A DNA stretch of 64,000 bases, from positions 2,294,001 to 2,358,000 of the forward strand of contig NZ_CP013979.1 of assembly GCF_001660485.1 (NCBI RefSeq), given 5' to 3'. The DNA comes from Agromyces aureus. GTDB taxonomy: Bacteria; Actinomycetota; Actinomycetes; Actinomycetales; Microbacteriaceae. How positions within the stretch are numbered: the first letter of the stretch is position 1; each line of letters starts with the position of its first letter. A program made the position numbers and the translations under genes. Shown in pieces: positions 56,147 to 64,000 of this stretch. Under the pieces are notes generated by a model. It worked only from the letters and a program-made list of their open reading frames with translations, was not told the DNA's origin and searched no databases.

Positions 56147-57667
56147 ATGAGCGAATCCGTCAGCCTCCCGGCACTCGGTGAGAGTGTCACAGAGGGCACG
56201 GTCACCCGCTGGCTGAAGAACGTCGGCGACCGTGTCGAGGTCGACGAGCCGCTGCTCGAGGTCTCGACCGACAAGGTCGACACCGAGATCCCGTCGCCCG
56301 TCGCGGGGGTCATCGAGGCGATCCTCGTCCAGGAGGACGAGACCGTCGAGGTCGGCACCGCACTCGTGACGATCGGCGACGGCAGCGCCGCTGCGGCACC
56401 CGCCGAAGCGGCTCCGGCCGAAGCGGCACCTGCTGAAGCGGCTCCCGCCGAAGCGGCCGCCGAGCCTGCGCCCGAGCCCGTCGCGGCACCGGTCGCCGAG
56501 GCTCCGGCGGCCGAGGCTCCGGCGGCCCCCACCGCGCCCGCCGAGGCACCTGCTGCTCCGGCTCCGGTCGAGGCACCCGCGGCTGCTCCGGCGGCTCCCG
56601 CTCCGGTCGAGGCACCCGCCGCGCCGGCTCCGGCGGAAGCGCCGGCGGCTGCACCCGCTGCTCCGGCGGAAGCGCCGGCGGCTGCACCCGCTGCTCCGGC
56701 CCCCGCCGCTGCACCGGCCGCTCCCGCGGCACCTGCTGCCCCGGCCGCCCCCGCGGCGTCCGGCTCGCACGCCGGCGCTCCCGGCTACGTCACGCCGATC
56801 GTGCGCAAGCTCGCGAACGAGCAGGGCGTCGACCTCGCCAGCGTCACCGGCACCGGTGTAGGCGGTCGCATCCGCAAGCAGGACGTCATCTCGGCGCATT
56901 CGGCTCCGGCTGCCGAGGCCGCCCCGGCACGCACCCCGCTCGAGGCGTCGCCGCTGCGCGGCACCACCGTTCCGATGACGCGCCTGCGCAAGGTCGTCGC
57001 GGAGCGTGCGGTCGTGTCGATGACCTCGACCGCTCAGCTCACCTCGGTCGTCGAGGTCGACGTGACGAAGGTCGCGCGCCTGCGCGACAAGGTCAAGGGC
57101 GACTTCCTCGCCAAGACCGGCAACAAGCTCAGCTTCCTGCCCTTCTTCGCGCTGGCGACCGCCGAGGCGCTGCAAGCGTTCCCGATCATCAACTCGACGG
57201 TCGACGGCGACGCCATCGTCTACCCGGCCCAGGAGAACCTCAGCATCGCGGTCGACACCGAGCGCGGCCTGCTCACACCGGTCATCCGCAACGCGGGCGA
57301 ACTGGACATCGCGGGCCTCGCCGCTCAGATCGCAGATCTGGCCGACCGGACGCGCAACAACCAGCTGAAGCCCGACGAGCTCTCGGGTGGTACGTTCACC
57401 CTGACGAACACCGGCTCGCGCGGCGCACTGTTCGACACGCCCGTCGTGTTCCTGCCGCAGTCGGCGATCCTCGGCACCGGCATCGTCGTGAAGCGCCCGG
57501 TGGTCGTGACCACCGACGGTTCCGAGGCGATCGCGATCCGTTCGATGGTCTACCTGGCCCTGTCGTACGACCACCGCATCATCGACGGCGCCGACGCCGC
57601 ACGCTTCCTGACGGCCGTCAAGGACCGTCTCGAATCGGGCGACTTCGAGGCCGACCTCGGCATCTAG
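56147..57667 (+). CDS. sucB: Dihydrolipoyllysine acyltransferase (E2), 2-oxoglutarate dehydrogenase type
   Basis: A 506-residue E2. Residues 1-78 are a lipoyl domain with Lys43 (STDKVDTE). Residues about 80-215 are an unusually long Ala/Pro/Glu swinging linker coded by imperfect tandem repeats. The E3-binding domain is [15 protein letters not shown]. The catalytic domain ends with [19 protein letters not shown], which holds the His-x3-Asp active site. It transfers succinyl (or another acyl) groups to CoA. AAGGAG lies before the ATG. Its lipoyl group is made by LipB/LipA encoded 2-4 kb downstream. The stop shares CTAG with the convergent pseudokinase gene. Confidence 0.92.
   Translation: MSESVSLPALGESVTEGTVTRWLKNVGDRVEVDEPLLEVSTDKVDTEIPSPVAGVIEAILVQEDETVEVGTALVTIGDGSAAAAPAEAAPAEAAPAEAAPAEAAAEPAPEPVAAPVAEAPAAEAPAAPTAPAEAPAAPAPVEAPAAAPAAPAPVEAPAAPAPAEAPAAAPAAPAEAPAAAPAAPAPAAAPAAPAAPAAPAAPAASGSHAGAPGYVTPIVRKLANEQGVDLASVTGTGVGGRIRKQDVISAHSAPAAEAAPARTPLEASPLRGTTVPMTRLRKVVAERAVVSMTSTAQLTSVVEVDVTKVARLRDKVKGDFLAKTGNKLSFLPFFALATAEALQAFPIINSTVDGDAIVYPAQENLSIAVDTERGLLTPVIRNAGELDIAGLAAQIADLADRTRNNQLKPDELSGGTFTLTNTGSRGALFDTPVVFLPQSAILGTGIVVKRPVVVTTDGSEAIAIRSMVYLALSYDHRIIDGADAARFLTAVKDRLESGDFEADLGI
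56628..56693 (+). repeat. Exact 33-bp tandem repeat (two copies) in the sucB linker
   Basis: Two identical 33-nt units (56628-56660 and 56661-56693) encode part of the Ala/Pro linker of the E2 protein. Shorter 15-nt EAAPA-coding units are repeated around 56402-56460. Length variation here would change linker length without breaking the frame. Confidence 0.85.
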
Positions 57668-59355
57668 TCGAAGATCTCGCGCAATCGCCAACCGGCCTCG
57701 CTCCTCACCATGAGGAGCGAGGCCGGTTCGTCGTTGCCGACGCCGACCACCCGGACGAGCACGGCCGCGCCCATCTCGGTGACGACCTCGATCCGCGTCG
57801 GGTCGAGCGACCGGATGCCCGGCCCGCCATCGCGGGCTGCGAGCATCCGGCTCCAGTCGGCTTCCTCGAGCGGCGAACCGGCCTGCACGTACGATGCGAG
57901 GCACGCGGGATCCAGCTCGTCGAAGCATGATCCCCGCACCTGCAGCAGCTCCTGCGCAGCCGCGATCGGGTCCTCCGGCACGAGTTTCGCGTTGCCGGCC
58001 CCACCTTCACCGGCCGCAGCTTCGGCGGACGCATCGTCGCCCGGAGTATTTTCACCGGCCGTCTCGGCGGCCTCGGTCTTCGCACGGTCGGTACCATCAC
58101 TCCCGAACTCCGCACCCGCAGCCGCGCCGGCGGCACCGGCACCCTCGGCCGACGCGACCGACGGACGATCGGCCGTGCCCCGCTCCCCCGCGCCGGCCGA
58201 GGGAACGGCCGTCAGCAGCAGGACGAGCGCGGCGGCCCCGACGAGCGCACCGACCATGACCGGTCGGCGTCGCGTCGAGACCCAGTCGGAGAGCCGATGG
58301 CGGATCGTCGCCAGCCGATCCGAGTCCGCGGCCGCAGCCAGGCGTTCGAGCACTGGCGGAGGGAGTTCGGCGAGTTCGAGCACGCCGGCGGCGAGACCGC
58401 TTCGTGAATGCTTCCGGCCGCTCCGCGACGGCTGGGCCATGGGATCCATCGGGGTCTCAGCTGGTCGCGGCGCCAGGGCTCGCGCCGGAATGCGCACCTC
58501 GCGCGCGGGCGGGAGCCCGGCGATCGGCGCCGGTGACGCCGCGGCGAACATCGCGCGCTCGAGGTCGGCCTCGAAGGCTCGAAACGGTCTGGCATCGAGG
58601 CCGGCCCTGGCGAGACGGATCGGACCGTCGAAGACGCCGGCGGGGCGCACCGCGCCGACGACCTGCTCGAGGTATTCGATGAGCGCTGCGGACCCCTCGC
58701 GGCGGACAGCCGTGGCCTCGGCCGCTCCGATCGGAACCCGCTCGAGTCCGCCCAGGCCGAGCAGGCGCGGTCGACCGCTCGAGTCGAGCTTGACATCGCT
58801 CGTCGTGAGCCCGGCGTGCACGAAGCCGGCATCGGCGAGGCATGCGAGCCCGGCCGCGATCGGCGCGACCAGCGTCACGGCTTCGCCGGGTTCCAGGCTC
58901 CGCTCGTGGAGCAGCTGCGCGACCGTGGCTCCGCCGACGCGTTCGACGACCGCGACCCTGCTGCCGTTCACGGCGGCCGAGACATCGAGCAGTGCGGGCA
59001 TCCCGGCGTCCGGCACGACGTGCATGGCTTCGATCTCGCAGGCCACCGACGCGTCGTCGACCTCGTCGCGGTAGATCCGGACGGCGACGAGCGGTGGCGC
59101 CTCGCTCTCCTCCACATGCACCCCGTCGACGCCGTGAGGCACGAAGACCGGCGCTTCGTCGGCGCCGTATCGATCGGCGACCGCGAGAAACACCTCGGCC
59201 CGTCGTCCGGATCCGATGCGACGCAGCATCCGGTAGCCGGCGATGCCCGACCCGGTCGTCGCAAGCGAGCCGTCATCTGCCGCGACCGCTGCCGCAGCAT
59301 CCGCCCGCCCTGCATCTCGCTGCGAACGCCTGCTGCGCTTCCATCCACCGCTCAT
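57664..59355 (-). CDS. Membrane-anchored protein pseudokinase
   Basis: A 563-residue protein shaped like a receptor Ser/Thr kinase but without its active site. The glycine loop region reads [16 protein letters not shown] (about 41-56). The VAIK Lys is Arg93 (VAVRIYRDE). The HRD loop is [13 protein letters not shown] (His180-Ala-Gly), and DFG is replaced by LLGLGG (198-203). A single membrane helix follows at about 365-387 ([16 protein letters not shown]). The Ala/Glu-rich outer part contains Cys in [14 protein letters not shown], a possible disulfide, and a small C-terminal domain. It is probably a scaffold or ligand sensor. The 3' end holds the terminator of convergent sucB. Confidence 0.78.
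   Translation of the reverse strand: MSGGWKRSRRSQRDAGRADAAAAVAADDGSLATTGSGIAGYRMLRRIGSGRRAEVFLAVADRYGADEAPVFVPHGVDGVHVEESEAPPLVAVRIYRDEVDDASVACEIEAMHVVPDAGMPALLDVSAAVNGSRVAVVERVGGATVAQLLHERSLEPGEAVTLVAPIAAGLACLADAGFVHAGLTTSDVKLDSSGRPRLLGLGGLERVPIGAAEATAVRREGSAALIEYLEQVVGAVRPAGVFDGPIRLARAGLDARPFRAFEADLERAMFAAASPAPIAGLPPAREVRIPARALAPRPAETPMDPMAQPSRSGRKHSRSGLAAGVLELAELPPPVLERLAAAADSDRLATIRHRLSDWVSTRRRPVMVGALVGAAALVLLLTAVPSAGAGERGTADRPSVASAEGAGAAGAAAGAEFGSDGTDRAKTEAAETAGENTPGDDASAEAAAGEGGAGNAKLVPEDPIAAAQELLQVRGSCFDELDPACLASYVQAGSPLEEADWSRMLAARDGGPGIRSLDPTRIEVVTEMGAAVLVRVVGVGNDEPASLLMVRSEAGWRLREIFD
57690..57728 (+). terminator. Perfect 18-bp hairpin inside the pseudokinase 3' end, terminator for sucB
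   Basis: Exact 18-nt arms (57690-57707 and 57711-57728) with a CCA loop lie 23 nt after the sucB stop but within the last 22 codons of the convergent gene, so the stem also encodes protein on the other strand. Confidence 0.75.
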
Positions 59356-59508
59356 CGTCCAACCGTGCCCCGGAACCCACCGTCAACCGCCTCGACCGGC
59401 ACCGCCGGTGCAGAACACTCCTCCGCCTCGGCTGGGGAGGACGGGTCGCCTCCACACACCGACCATGGGCGGACCGCACGGTGCGGCATCCGTGTCTAGA
59501 CTCGGTGC

Positions 59509-60150
59509 ATGCTCGACTTCGTCGTCGCGGGGCTAAGCGCCAACTCCGTGCCGTACATCGAGGGTCTCGACCTTCAGCGCGCCGTCCATCGCGCGGTCGT
59601 CGCGGGCTCACGCCCCGACACCGTCCTCCTCCTGGAGCACCCGTCCGTCTACACCGCCGGCAAGCGCACTGCGCCCGACGAGCGACCGACCGACGGAACC
59701 CCCGTCATCGACGTCGACCGCGGCGGCAAGATCACCTGGCACGGCCCGGGGCAGCTCGTCGGCTACCCGATCCTGCACCTCGACGAACCCGTCGACGTCG
59801 TCGGCTACGTTCGACGACTCGAAGCCATACTGATCCGCGTGCTCGCCGATCTCGGCGTCGACGGCCGACGCGTCGACGGGCGCTCAGGCGTCTGGGTCGG
59901 CCCGCCCGGCCTCGAGAACAAGATCGCCGCGATCGGCATCCGCGTGGCCGAGGGCGTCACCTCGCACGGGTTCGCCCTCAACTGCTCGAACTCGCTCGAG
60001 CCGTACGCGAGGATCGTCGCCTGCGGAATCCGCGACGCCGGCGTGACCACCGTGTCGCGCGAGCTCGGTCGCGAGGTCGCCCCGGCCCACCTCGTCGATG
60101 CTGTGACCACGGCGTTCCGCCTCGAGTTCGAGTCGGCGATCGCGGCATGA
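59509..60150 (+). CDS. lipB: Lipoyl(octanoyl) transferase
   Basis: A 213-residue LipB. Motifs are [35 protein letters not shown] and [23 protein letters not shown], where Lys and Cys form the catalytic dyad. It moves octanoate from acyl carrier protein to lipoyl domains such as that of SucB. TAGACT at 59497-59502 ends 6 nt before the ATG, a leaderless pattern. The stop overlaps the lipA start (ATGA), so the two are translated together. Confidence 0.96.
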   Translation: MLDFVVAGLSANSVPYIEGLDLQRAVHRAVVAGSRPDTVLLLEHPSVYTAGKRTAPDERPTDGTPVIDVDRGGKITWHGPGQLVGYPILHLDEPVDVVGYVRRLEAILIRVLADLGVDGRRVDGRSGVWVGPPGLENKIAAIGIRVAEGVTSHGFALNCSNSLEPYARIVACGIRDAGVTTVSRELGREVAPAHLVDAVTTAFRLEFESAIAA

Positions 60151-61136
60151 GCGCCGCTCCAGACGGGCGCCGCATGCTGCGCCTCGAGGTCCGCAACGCC
60201 GAGACGCCGATCGAGCGCAAGCCCGAGTGGATCAAGACCAGGGCGAAGATGGGGCCCGAGTACCGCCAACTGCAGAGCCTCGTGAAGAGCGAGGACCTGC
60301 ACACGGTCTGCCAGGAGGCCGGCTGCCCGAACATCTACGAGTGCTGGGAGGACCGGGAGGCGACGTTCCTCATCGGCGGTTCGCAGTGCACGCGCCGCTG
60401 CGACTTCTGCCAGATCGACACGGGCAAACCGGCCGACTACGACGTCGACGAGCCGCGACGCGTCGCCGAGTCGGTCGAGCGCATGCAGTTGCGCTACTCG
60501 ACCGTCACCGGCGTCGCCCGCGACGACCTGCCCGATGGTGGCGCGTGGCTCTACGCGGAGACGATCCGCGAGATCCACCGCCAGTCGCCCGGCACCGGGG
60601 TCGAGATCCTCGTGCCCGACTTCAACGGCGAGCCCGAACTGCTGCAGCAGGTGTTCGACGCCCGACCCGAGGTCTTCGCGCACAACGTCGAGACCGTGCC
60701 GCGCATCTTCAAGCGCATCCGACCGGCATTCCGGTACGACCGGTCGCTCGACGTCATCACGCAGGGCCGTGACGCGGGGCTCATCACCAAGTCGAACCTC
60801 ATCCTCGGCATGGGCGAGGAGCGCGCCGAAGTGTCCCAGGCCCTTCGCGACCTGCACGCGGCGGGCACCGACATCATCACGATCACCCAGTACCTGCGTC
60901 CGAGCCCGCGGCACCTGCCGGTCGCCAGGTGGGTGCGGCCCGAGGAATTCATCGAGCTCAAGGCCGAGGCCGAGCAGATCGGCTACCTCGGCGTGCTCGC
61001 GGGGCCGCTCGTGCGCTCCTCGTACCGTGCGGGCCGTCTCTGGGCGCAGTCGATGCACGCGAAGGGACTGCCGCTGCCGGCCGAACTGGCGCATCTGGCC
61101 GACCCCTCGCTCGGCTTCGCGCAGGCGGTCGGCTGA
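60147..61136 (+). CDS. lipA: Lipoyl synthase
   Basis: A 329-residue radical-SAM enzyme with both clusters visible. The auxiliary 4Fe-4S site is in [13 protein letters not shown], the SAM cluster is CTRRCDFC, and the C-terminal RSSYRA Ser ligand is present. It inserts two sulfurs into octanoyl groups attached by LipB. The ATG at 60147 overlaps the lipB TGA; a second Met ten codons on is a possible start. It needs Fe-S supply, for which the A-type carrier at 39.5 kb is a candidate. Confidence 0.97.
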   Translation: MSAAPDGRRMLRLEVRNAETPIERKPEWIKTRAKMGPEYRQLQSLVKSEDLHTVCQEAGCPNIYECWEDREATFLIGGSQCTRRCDFCQIDTGKPADYDVDEPRRVAESVERMQLRYSTVTGVARDDLPDGGAWLYAETIREIHRQSPGTGVEILVPDFNGEPELLQQVFDARPEVFAHNVETVPRIFKRIRPAFRYDRSLDVITQGRDAGLITKSNLILGMGEERAEVSQALRDLHAAGTDIITITQYLRPSPRHLPVARWVRPEEFIELKAEAEQIGYLGVLAGPLVRSSYRAGRLWAQSMHAKGLPLPAELAHLADPSLGFAQAVG

Positions 61137-61209
61137 GACATCCGGATGCCGCCTCCGCCCTCGGTGAACGCGGTCGGAGGCGGCGCCTCGCGCCGGTATC
61201 CTTGTGCAC

Positions 61210-61920
61210 ATGGCACGCACCAAGGATCCGTCCGCTCCCAAGGAGCCAGGGCGTCTGAAGCAGATGTGGCAGGTCTTCCAGATGACCCGCCGCTACGACT
61301 CGAGCGCGCAGTGGCTCATGCTGCTCGTGTTCCTCGCTCCCGTCCTCGTGGGGCTCGGGCTCGCGCTCTGGCTGAGTGAGGGCAACGGCTTCACGATCGC
61401 ACTCTGGATCGTGGCCGGCGTGCTCGCGGGCCTGCTGCTCGCACTGATCGTGCTCGGCCGACGCGCCGAGCGTGCCGCGTACGCGCAGATCGACGGTCAG
61501 CCCGGTGCAGTCGGCGCAGTCCTGCGCAGCGGCCTCCGCGGCGGTTGGATCGGCAACGAGATGCCGGTCGCCGTCAACGGCAAGACCCAAGACGCGGTGT
61601 ACCGCTCCGTCGGCCGCGGCGGCGTCGCGCTCATCAGCGAGGGTCCGCAGACGCGCACGAAGCGCATGCTCGACGACGAGAAGCGCAAGGTCGCCCGCGT
61701 GCTGCCGAACGTGCCGATCACGCTCATCGCGGTGGGTCACGACGACGGTGCGATCGAACTGCACCGCCTGCCCGGAGCCCTGCGCAAGATCAAGCGCTCC
61801 CTGACCAAGCCCGAGGTGCTCGCGGTGTCGAACCGCCTGAACTCGCTCCAGTCCTCGCTGCCCATCCCGAAGGGCATCGACCCGATGAAGGCACGCCCGC
61901 AGCGCGGCAAGATGCGCTGA
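61210..61920 (+). CDS. DUF4191 membrane protein
   Basis: A 236-residue actinobacterial protein with a basic start (RLKQMWQVFQMTRRYD), two membrane helices (LMLLVFLAPVLVGLGLALWL and IALWIVAGVLAGLLLALIVLG), and a basic cytosolic domain (SEGPQTRTKRMLDDEKRKVARVLP). DUF4191 is a regular neighbour of lipA and glnA in actinobacteria; its function is unknown. ATG at 61210 is chosen because TATCCT (61197-61202) ends 7 nt before it; GTG at 61204 would be too close. Confidence 0.87.
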   Translation: MARTKDPSAPKEPGRLKQMWQVFQMTRRYDSSAQWLMLLVFLAPVLVGLGLALWLSEGNGFTIALWIVAGVLAGLLLALIVLGRRAERAAYAQIDGQPGAVGAVLRSGLRGGWIGNEMPVAVNGKTQDAVYRSVGRGGVALISEGPQTRTKRMLDDEKRKVARVLPNVPITLIAVGHDDGAIELHRLPGALRKIKRSLTKPEVLAVSNRLNSLQSSLPIPKGIDPMKARPQRGKMR

Positions 61921-61935
61921 TCCCCCACACGCCGA

Positions 61936-61968
61936 GAAGCGGCATCCGACTCGGTCGGGTGCCGCTTC
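61936..61968. terminator. Hairpin after the DUF4191 gene
   Basis: Arms of 15 nt (61936-61950 and 61954-61968) pair with a single G-T wobble and a 3-nt loop. It lies between convergent DUF4191 and RDD genes, with CGTCGTTTC after it. A probable terminator. Confidence 0.7.
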
Positions 61969-62054
61969 GTCGTTTCACGCGTTCCGGTCGATTCCGGATG
62001 CCGCGGGCCGGCGTCGTCGGGGCGCTGGAAGCCGGGCGGGCCGAGTCCGACGGG

Positions 62055-62489
62055 TCAGGCCCGCACGAGCACCGTGCCGGCGACCTTGTCGTGGAATCCG
62101 CGCTGGTCGGAGTCCCAGACGAGCGCGGGCACGACGATCGCGAGCAGCACGGTGCGCACGATCGGGCGCCAGAGACCCACCCATCCGCCCGAGATCGGCA
62201 GAATCCGCAGGCCCATGAGCCGGTGACCGACACTGCCGCCGATGGTCGGGATGAACACGATCTGCATGAGCACGAAGATGCCGAGCGTGACCCAGGAATG
62301 CAGCAGAGAACTGTAGGGAGCGAAGAGCAGCGCGATCAGGATCGCGACGCCCCAGTCGATCGCGATCGCCGCGATGCGCCGCCCGATGCGGCCGACGGAG
62401 TTCGGGCCATCGTCGGGCAGCCCGAGGCGCTCGCCGGGCCACTTGCTCGGCTCGAGTTGACCGAAGGTGGTGGGGGTCGCGTCAGGCAT
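62055..62489 (-). CDS. RDD-family membrane protein
   Basis: A 144-residue protein with the RDD domain. [20 protein letters not shown] carries the conserved Arg and Asp, followed by [25 protein letters not shown] and a third helix [14 protein letters not shown], ending [14 protein letters not shown] proteins are small membrane proteins of uncertain role, some linked to sodium or compatible-solute transport. It is divergent from glnA, and the shared upstream region holds the GlnR-like box. Confidence 0.87.
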   Translation of the reverse strand: MPDATPTTFGQLEPSKWPGERLGLPDDGPNSVGRIGRRIAAIAIDWGVAILIALLFAPYSSLLHSWVTLGIFVLMQIVFIPTIGGSVGHRLMGLRILPISGGWVGLWRPIVRTVLLAIVVPALVWDSDQRGFHDKVAGTVLVRA

Positions 62490-62517
62490 CCGTCGATTCT
62501 ACCGAGATGGCCGCCGT

Positions 62518-62533
62518 GTAACACGTCTGAAAC
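62518..62533. promoter_or_regulatory. GlnR-type box GTAAC-N6-GAAAC upstream of glnA
   Basis: GTAAC (62518-62522), six bases, GAAAC (62529-62533) matches the known actinobacterial GlnR pattern gTnAC-n6-GaAAC exactly. A weaker half site GTAAC is at 62551-62555. It lies about 105 nt before the glnA start, between glnA and the divergent RDD gene, and should respond to nitrogen limitation. Confidence 0.72.
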
Positions 62534-62637
62534 AATGGCGTCACGGTCGGGTAACCACCACTCGGTACGGTCGACTACGGCTGTGCACGTCCGTCCGGCC
62601 TCGCCGGTTCAACTCGCCCCCTTGGAGATTCCACCCC

Positions 62638-64000
62638 ATGTTCAGTGATTCCTCTGAAGTGCTCAAGTTCATCAAGGAGACGGATGTCAAGTTCCTCGAC
62701 ATCCGCTTCACCGACCTCCCGGGTGTGCAGCAGCACTTCAACATCCCGGCGTCGACTGTCGACGAGGAGTTCTTCACGGTCGGCCAGCTCTTCGACGGCT
62801 CCTCGATTCGCGGCTTCGCGAACATCCACGAGTCCGACATGCAGCTCATCCCCGATGTGACGACTGCGTACGTCGACCAGTTCCGCACCGCGCGCACGCT
62901 GGTGATGATCTTCGACATCTACAACCCGCGCAACGGCGAGATCTACTCGAAGGACCCGCGTCAGGTCGCCAAGAAGGCCGAGAAGTACCTCGCCTCGACC
63001 GGCATCGCCGACACCGCGTTCTTCGCCCCCGAGGCCGAGTTCTACATCTTCGACGACGTGCGCTACGAGGTCAACCAGCACTCGAGCTTCTACTCGGTCG
63101 ACTCCGACGAGGGCGCCTGGAACTCGGGTCGCACCGAAGAGGGCGGCAACCTCGCCAACAAGACCCCGTACAAGGGCGGCTACTTCCCGGTCAGCCCCGT
63201 CGACAAGACGGCCGACCTGCGCGACGACATCACGCTGAACCTGATCGAGGCCGGCTTCATCCTCGAGCGCTCGCACCACGAGGTGGGCACCGGCGGCCAG
63301 CAGGAGATCAACTACCGCTTCGACACCATGGTGCACGCGGCCGACGACATCCTGAAGTTCAAGTACATCGTCAAGAACACGTCCGAGCAGTGGGGCAAGT
63401 CCGCCACGTTCATGCCGAAGCCGCTCTTCGGCGACAACGGTTCGGGCATGCACACGCACCAGTCGCTCTGGAGCGAGGGCAAGCCCCTGTTCTACGACGA
63501 GGCCGGCTACGGCGGTCTCTCCGACCTCGCCCGCTGGTACATCGGCGGCCTCCTCAAGCACGCTCCGGCCGTGCTCGCCTTCACGAACCCGACGGTGAAC
63601 TCGTACCACCGCCTGGTTCCGGGTTTCGAGGCTCCCGTCAACCTGGTCTACTCGGCGGGCAACCGCTCAGCGGCCATCCGCATCCCGATCACGGGCACGA
63701 ACCCCAAGGCCAAGCGCATCGAGTTCCGCGCTCCGGATGCCTCGGGCAACCCGTACCTCGCGTTCGCCGCGCAGCTCATGGCCGGCCTCGACGGCATCAA
63801 GAACCGCATCGAGCCGCACGAGCCCGTCGACAAGGACCTCTACGAGCTCCCGCCCGAGGAGGCCAAGACGATCCCGCAGGTTCCGGGTTCGCTCGACGCC
63901 GTGCTCGACGCGCTCGAGGCCGACCACGACTTCCTCCTCGAGGGCGGCGTGTTCACGAAGGAGCTCATCGAGACCTGGATCGACTACAAGCGCGAGAAGG
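62638..64000 (+). CDS. glnA: Glutamine synthetase type I, 3' end outside the window
   Basis: The first 454 codons of a GSI-beta glutamine synthetase (about 474 residues expected). Motifs are [34 protein letters not shown] and [14 protein letters not shown]. The ATP site is [16 protein letters not shown] and the glutamate site includes NRSAAIRIP. The adenylylation site is Tyr402 in [13 protein letters not shown], so activity is probably switched by GlnE. It makes glutamine from glutamate, ammonia and ATP. GGAG lies 10 nt before the ATG, and a GlnR-type box is upstream. The frame stays open to the last base. Confidence 0.97.
   Translation, partial: MFSDSSEVLKFIKETDVKFLDIRFTDLPGVQQHFNIPASTVDEEFFTVGQLFDGSSIRGFANIHESDMQLIPDVTTAYVDQFRTARTLVMIFDIYNPRNGEIYSKDPRQVAKKAEKYLASTGIADTAFFAPEAEFYIFDDVRYEVNQHSSFYSVDSDEGAWNSGRTEEGGNLANKTPYKGGYFPVSPVDKTADLRDDITLNLIEAGFILERSHHEVGTGGQQEINYRFDTMVHAADDILKFKYIVKNTSEQWGKSATFMPKPLFGDNGSGMHTHQSLWSEGKPLFYDEAGYGGLSDLARWYIGGLLKHAPAVLAFTNPTVNSYHRLVPGFEAPVNLVYSAGNRSAAIRIPITGTNPKAKRIEFRAPDASGNPYLAFAAQLMAGLDGIKNRIEPHEPVDKDLYELPPEEAKTIPQVPGSLDAVLDALEADHDFLLEGGVFTKELIETWIDYKREK

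Overview
This window comes from a high-GC actinobacterium, most likely a member of the Microbacteriaceae (Agromyces or a relative; this is inferred from gene content and codon bias and was not checked against a database). Supporting signs are RbpA, PafB/PafC, a qcrCAB/ctaCDEF bc1-aa3 branch, a DUF3043/DUF4191/DUF7455 background, the lipB-lipA-DUF4191-RDD-glnA order, and many genes whose start codon lies 6-8 nt after a TANNNT hexamer, the mark of leaderless mRNAs. I see no CRISPR array, rRNA, tRNA, insertion sequence or prophage. Most of the window is ordinary chromosome.

Layout. 1-11.9 kb: end of an FKBP isomerase, pafB-pafC, tatA-tatC, a Ski2-like helicase, lnt, rbpA, an NfeD-SPFH-GDPD operon, an unusual SDR and a DUF308 membrane protein. 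12.0-18.3 kb is the accessory part: AraC and VOC genes, an XRE-cupin regulator beside about 770 bp without a convincing gene but with repeated ATAATG-N2-CATTAT palindromes, then an arsenic-type island (ArsR-ArsC fusion, free-standing ArsC, cation transporter, flavoprotein, second ArsR) with two different operator families visible. 18.4-24.6 kb: leucyl aminopeptidase, MFS transporter, SLC13 permease, a small zinc-ribbon protein and an SDR. 24.6-29.7 kb: glycerol/dihydroxyacetone use (dhaKLM facing away from glpF-glpK). 29.7-39.3 kb: trpD and the respiratory block ctaE-qcrC-qcrA-qcrB facing ctaC-ctaD-ctaF. 39.4-48.4 kb: Fe-S insertion protein, M20 peptidase, DUF3043, a phosphodiesterase, and topoisomerase IV subunits parC and parE facing each other. 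48.4-53.0 kb: sigA followed by a murT-gatD pair, and a PAC2 protein. 53.1-64.0 kb: a second leucyl aminopeptidase, lpdA-sucB, a membrane pseudokinase, lipB-lipA, DUF4191, RDD and the start of glnA.

How the genes work together. SucB and LpdA are the E2 and E3 parts of 2-oxo acid dehydrogenases, and LipB/LipA make the lipoyl group that E2 carries. QcrCAB passes electrons to the CtaCDEF oxidase. GlpF/GlpK and DhaKLM take glycerol and dihydroxyacetone into the triose-phosphate pool. glnA has a GlnR-type box upstream.

The most interesting observation is the murT-gatD pair downstream of sigA. The GatD-like subunit has Gly where the glutaminase nucleophile Cys should be, and neither protein contains any cysteine, so the MurT zinc ribbon is missing too. 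Microbacteriaceae are known for B-type peptidoglycan, in which the D-Glu alpha-carboxyl carries an amino acid instead of being amidated. The pair may therefore have been turned from a D-Glu amidase complex into something else, possibly an amino-acid ligase acting on that carboxyl. Next in interest are the ArsR-ArsC fusion whose sensor domain has no cysteine, the XRE palindromes, the pseudokinase and the SDR without the YxxxK motif.
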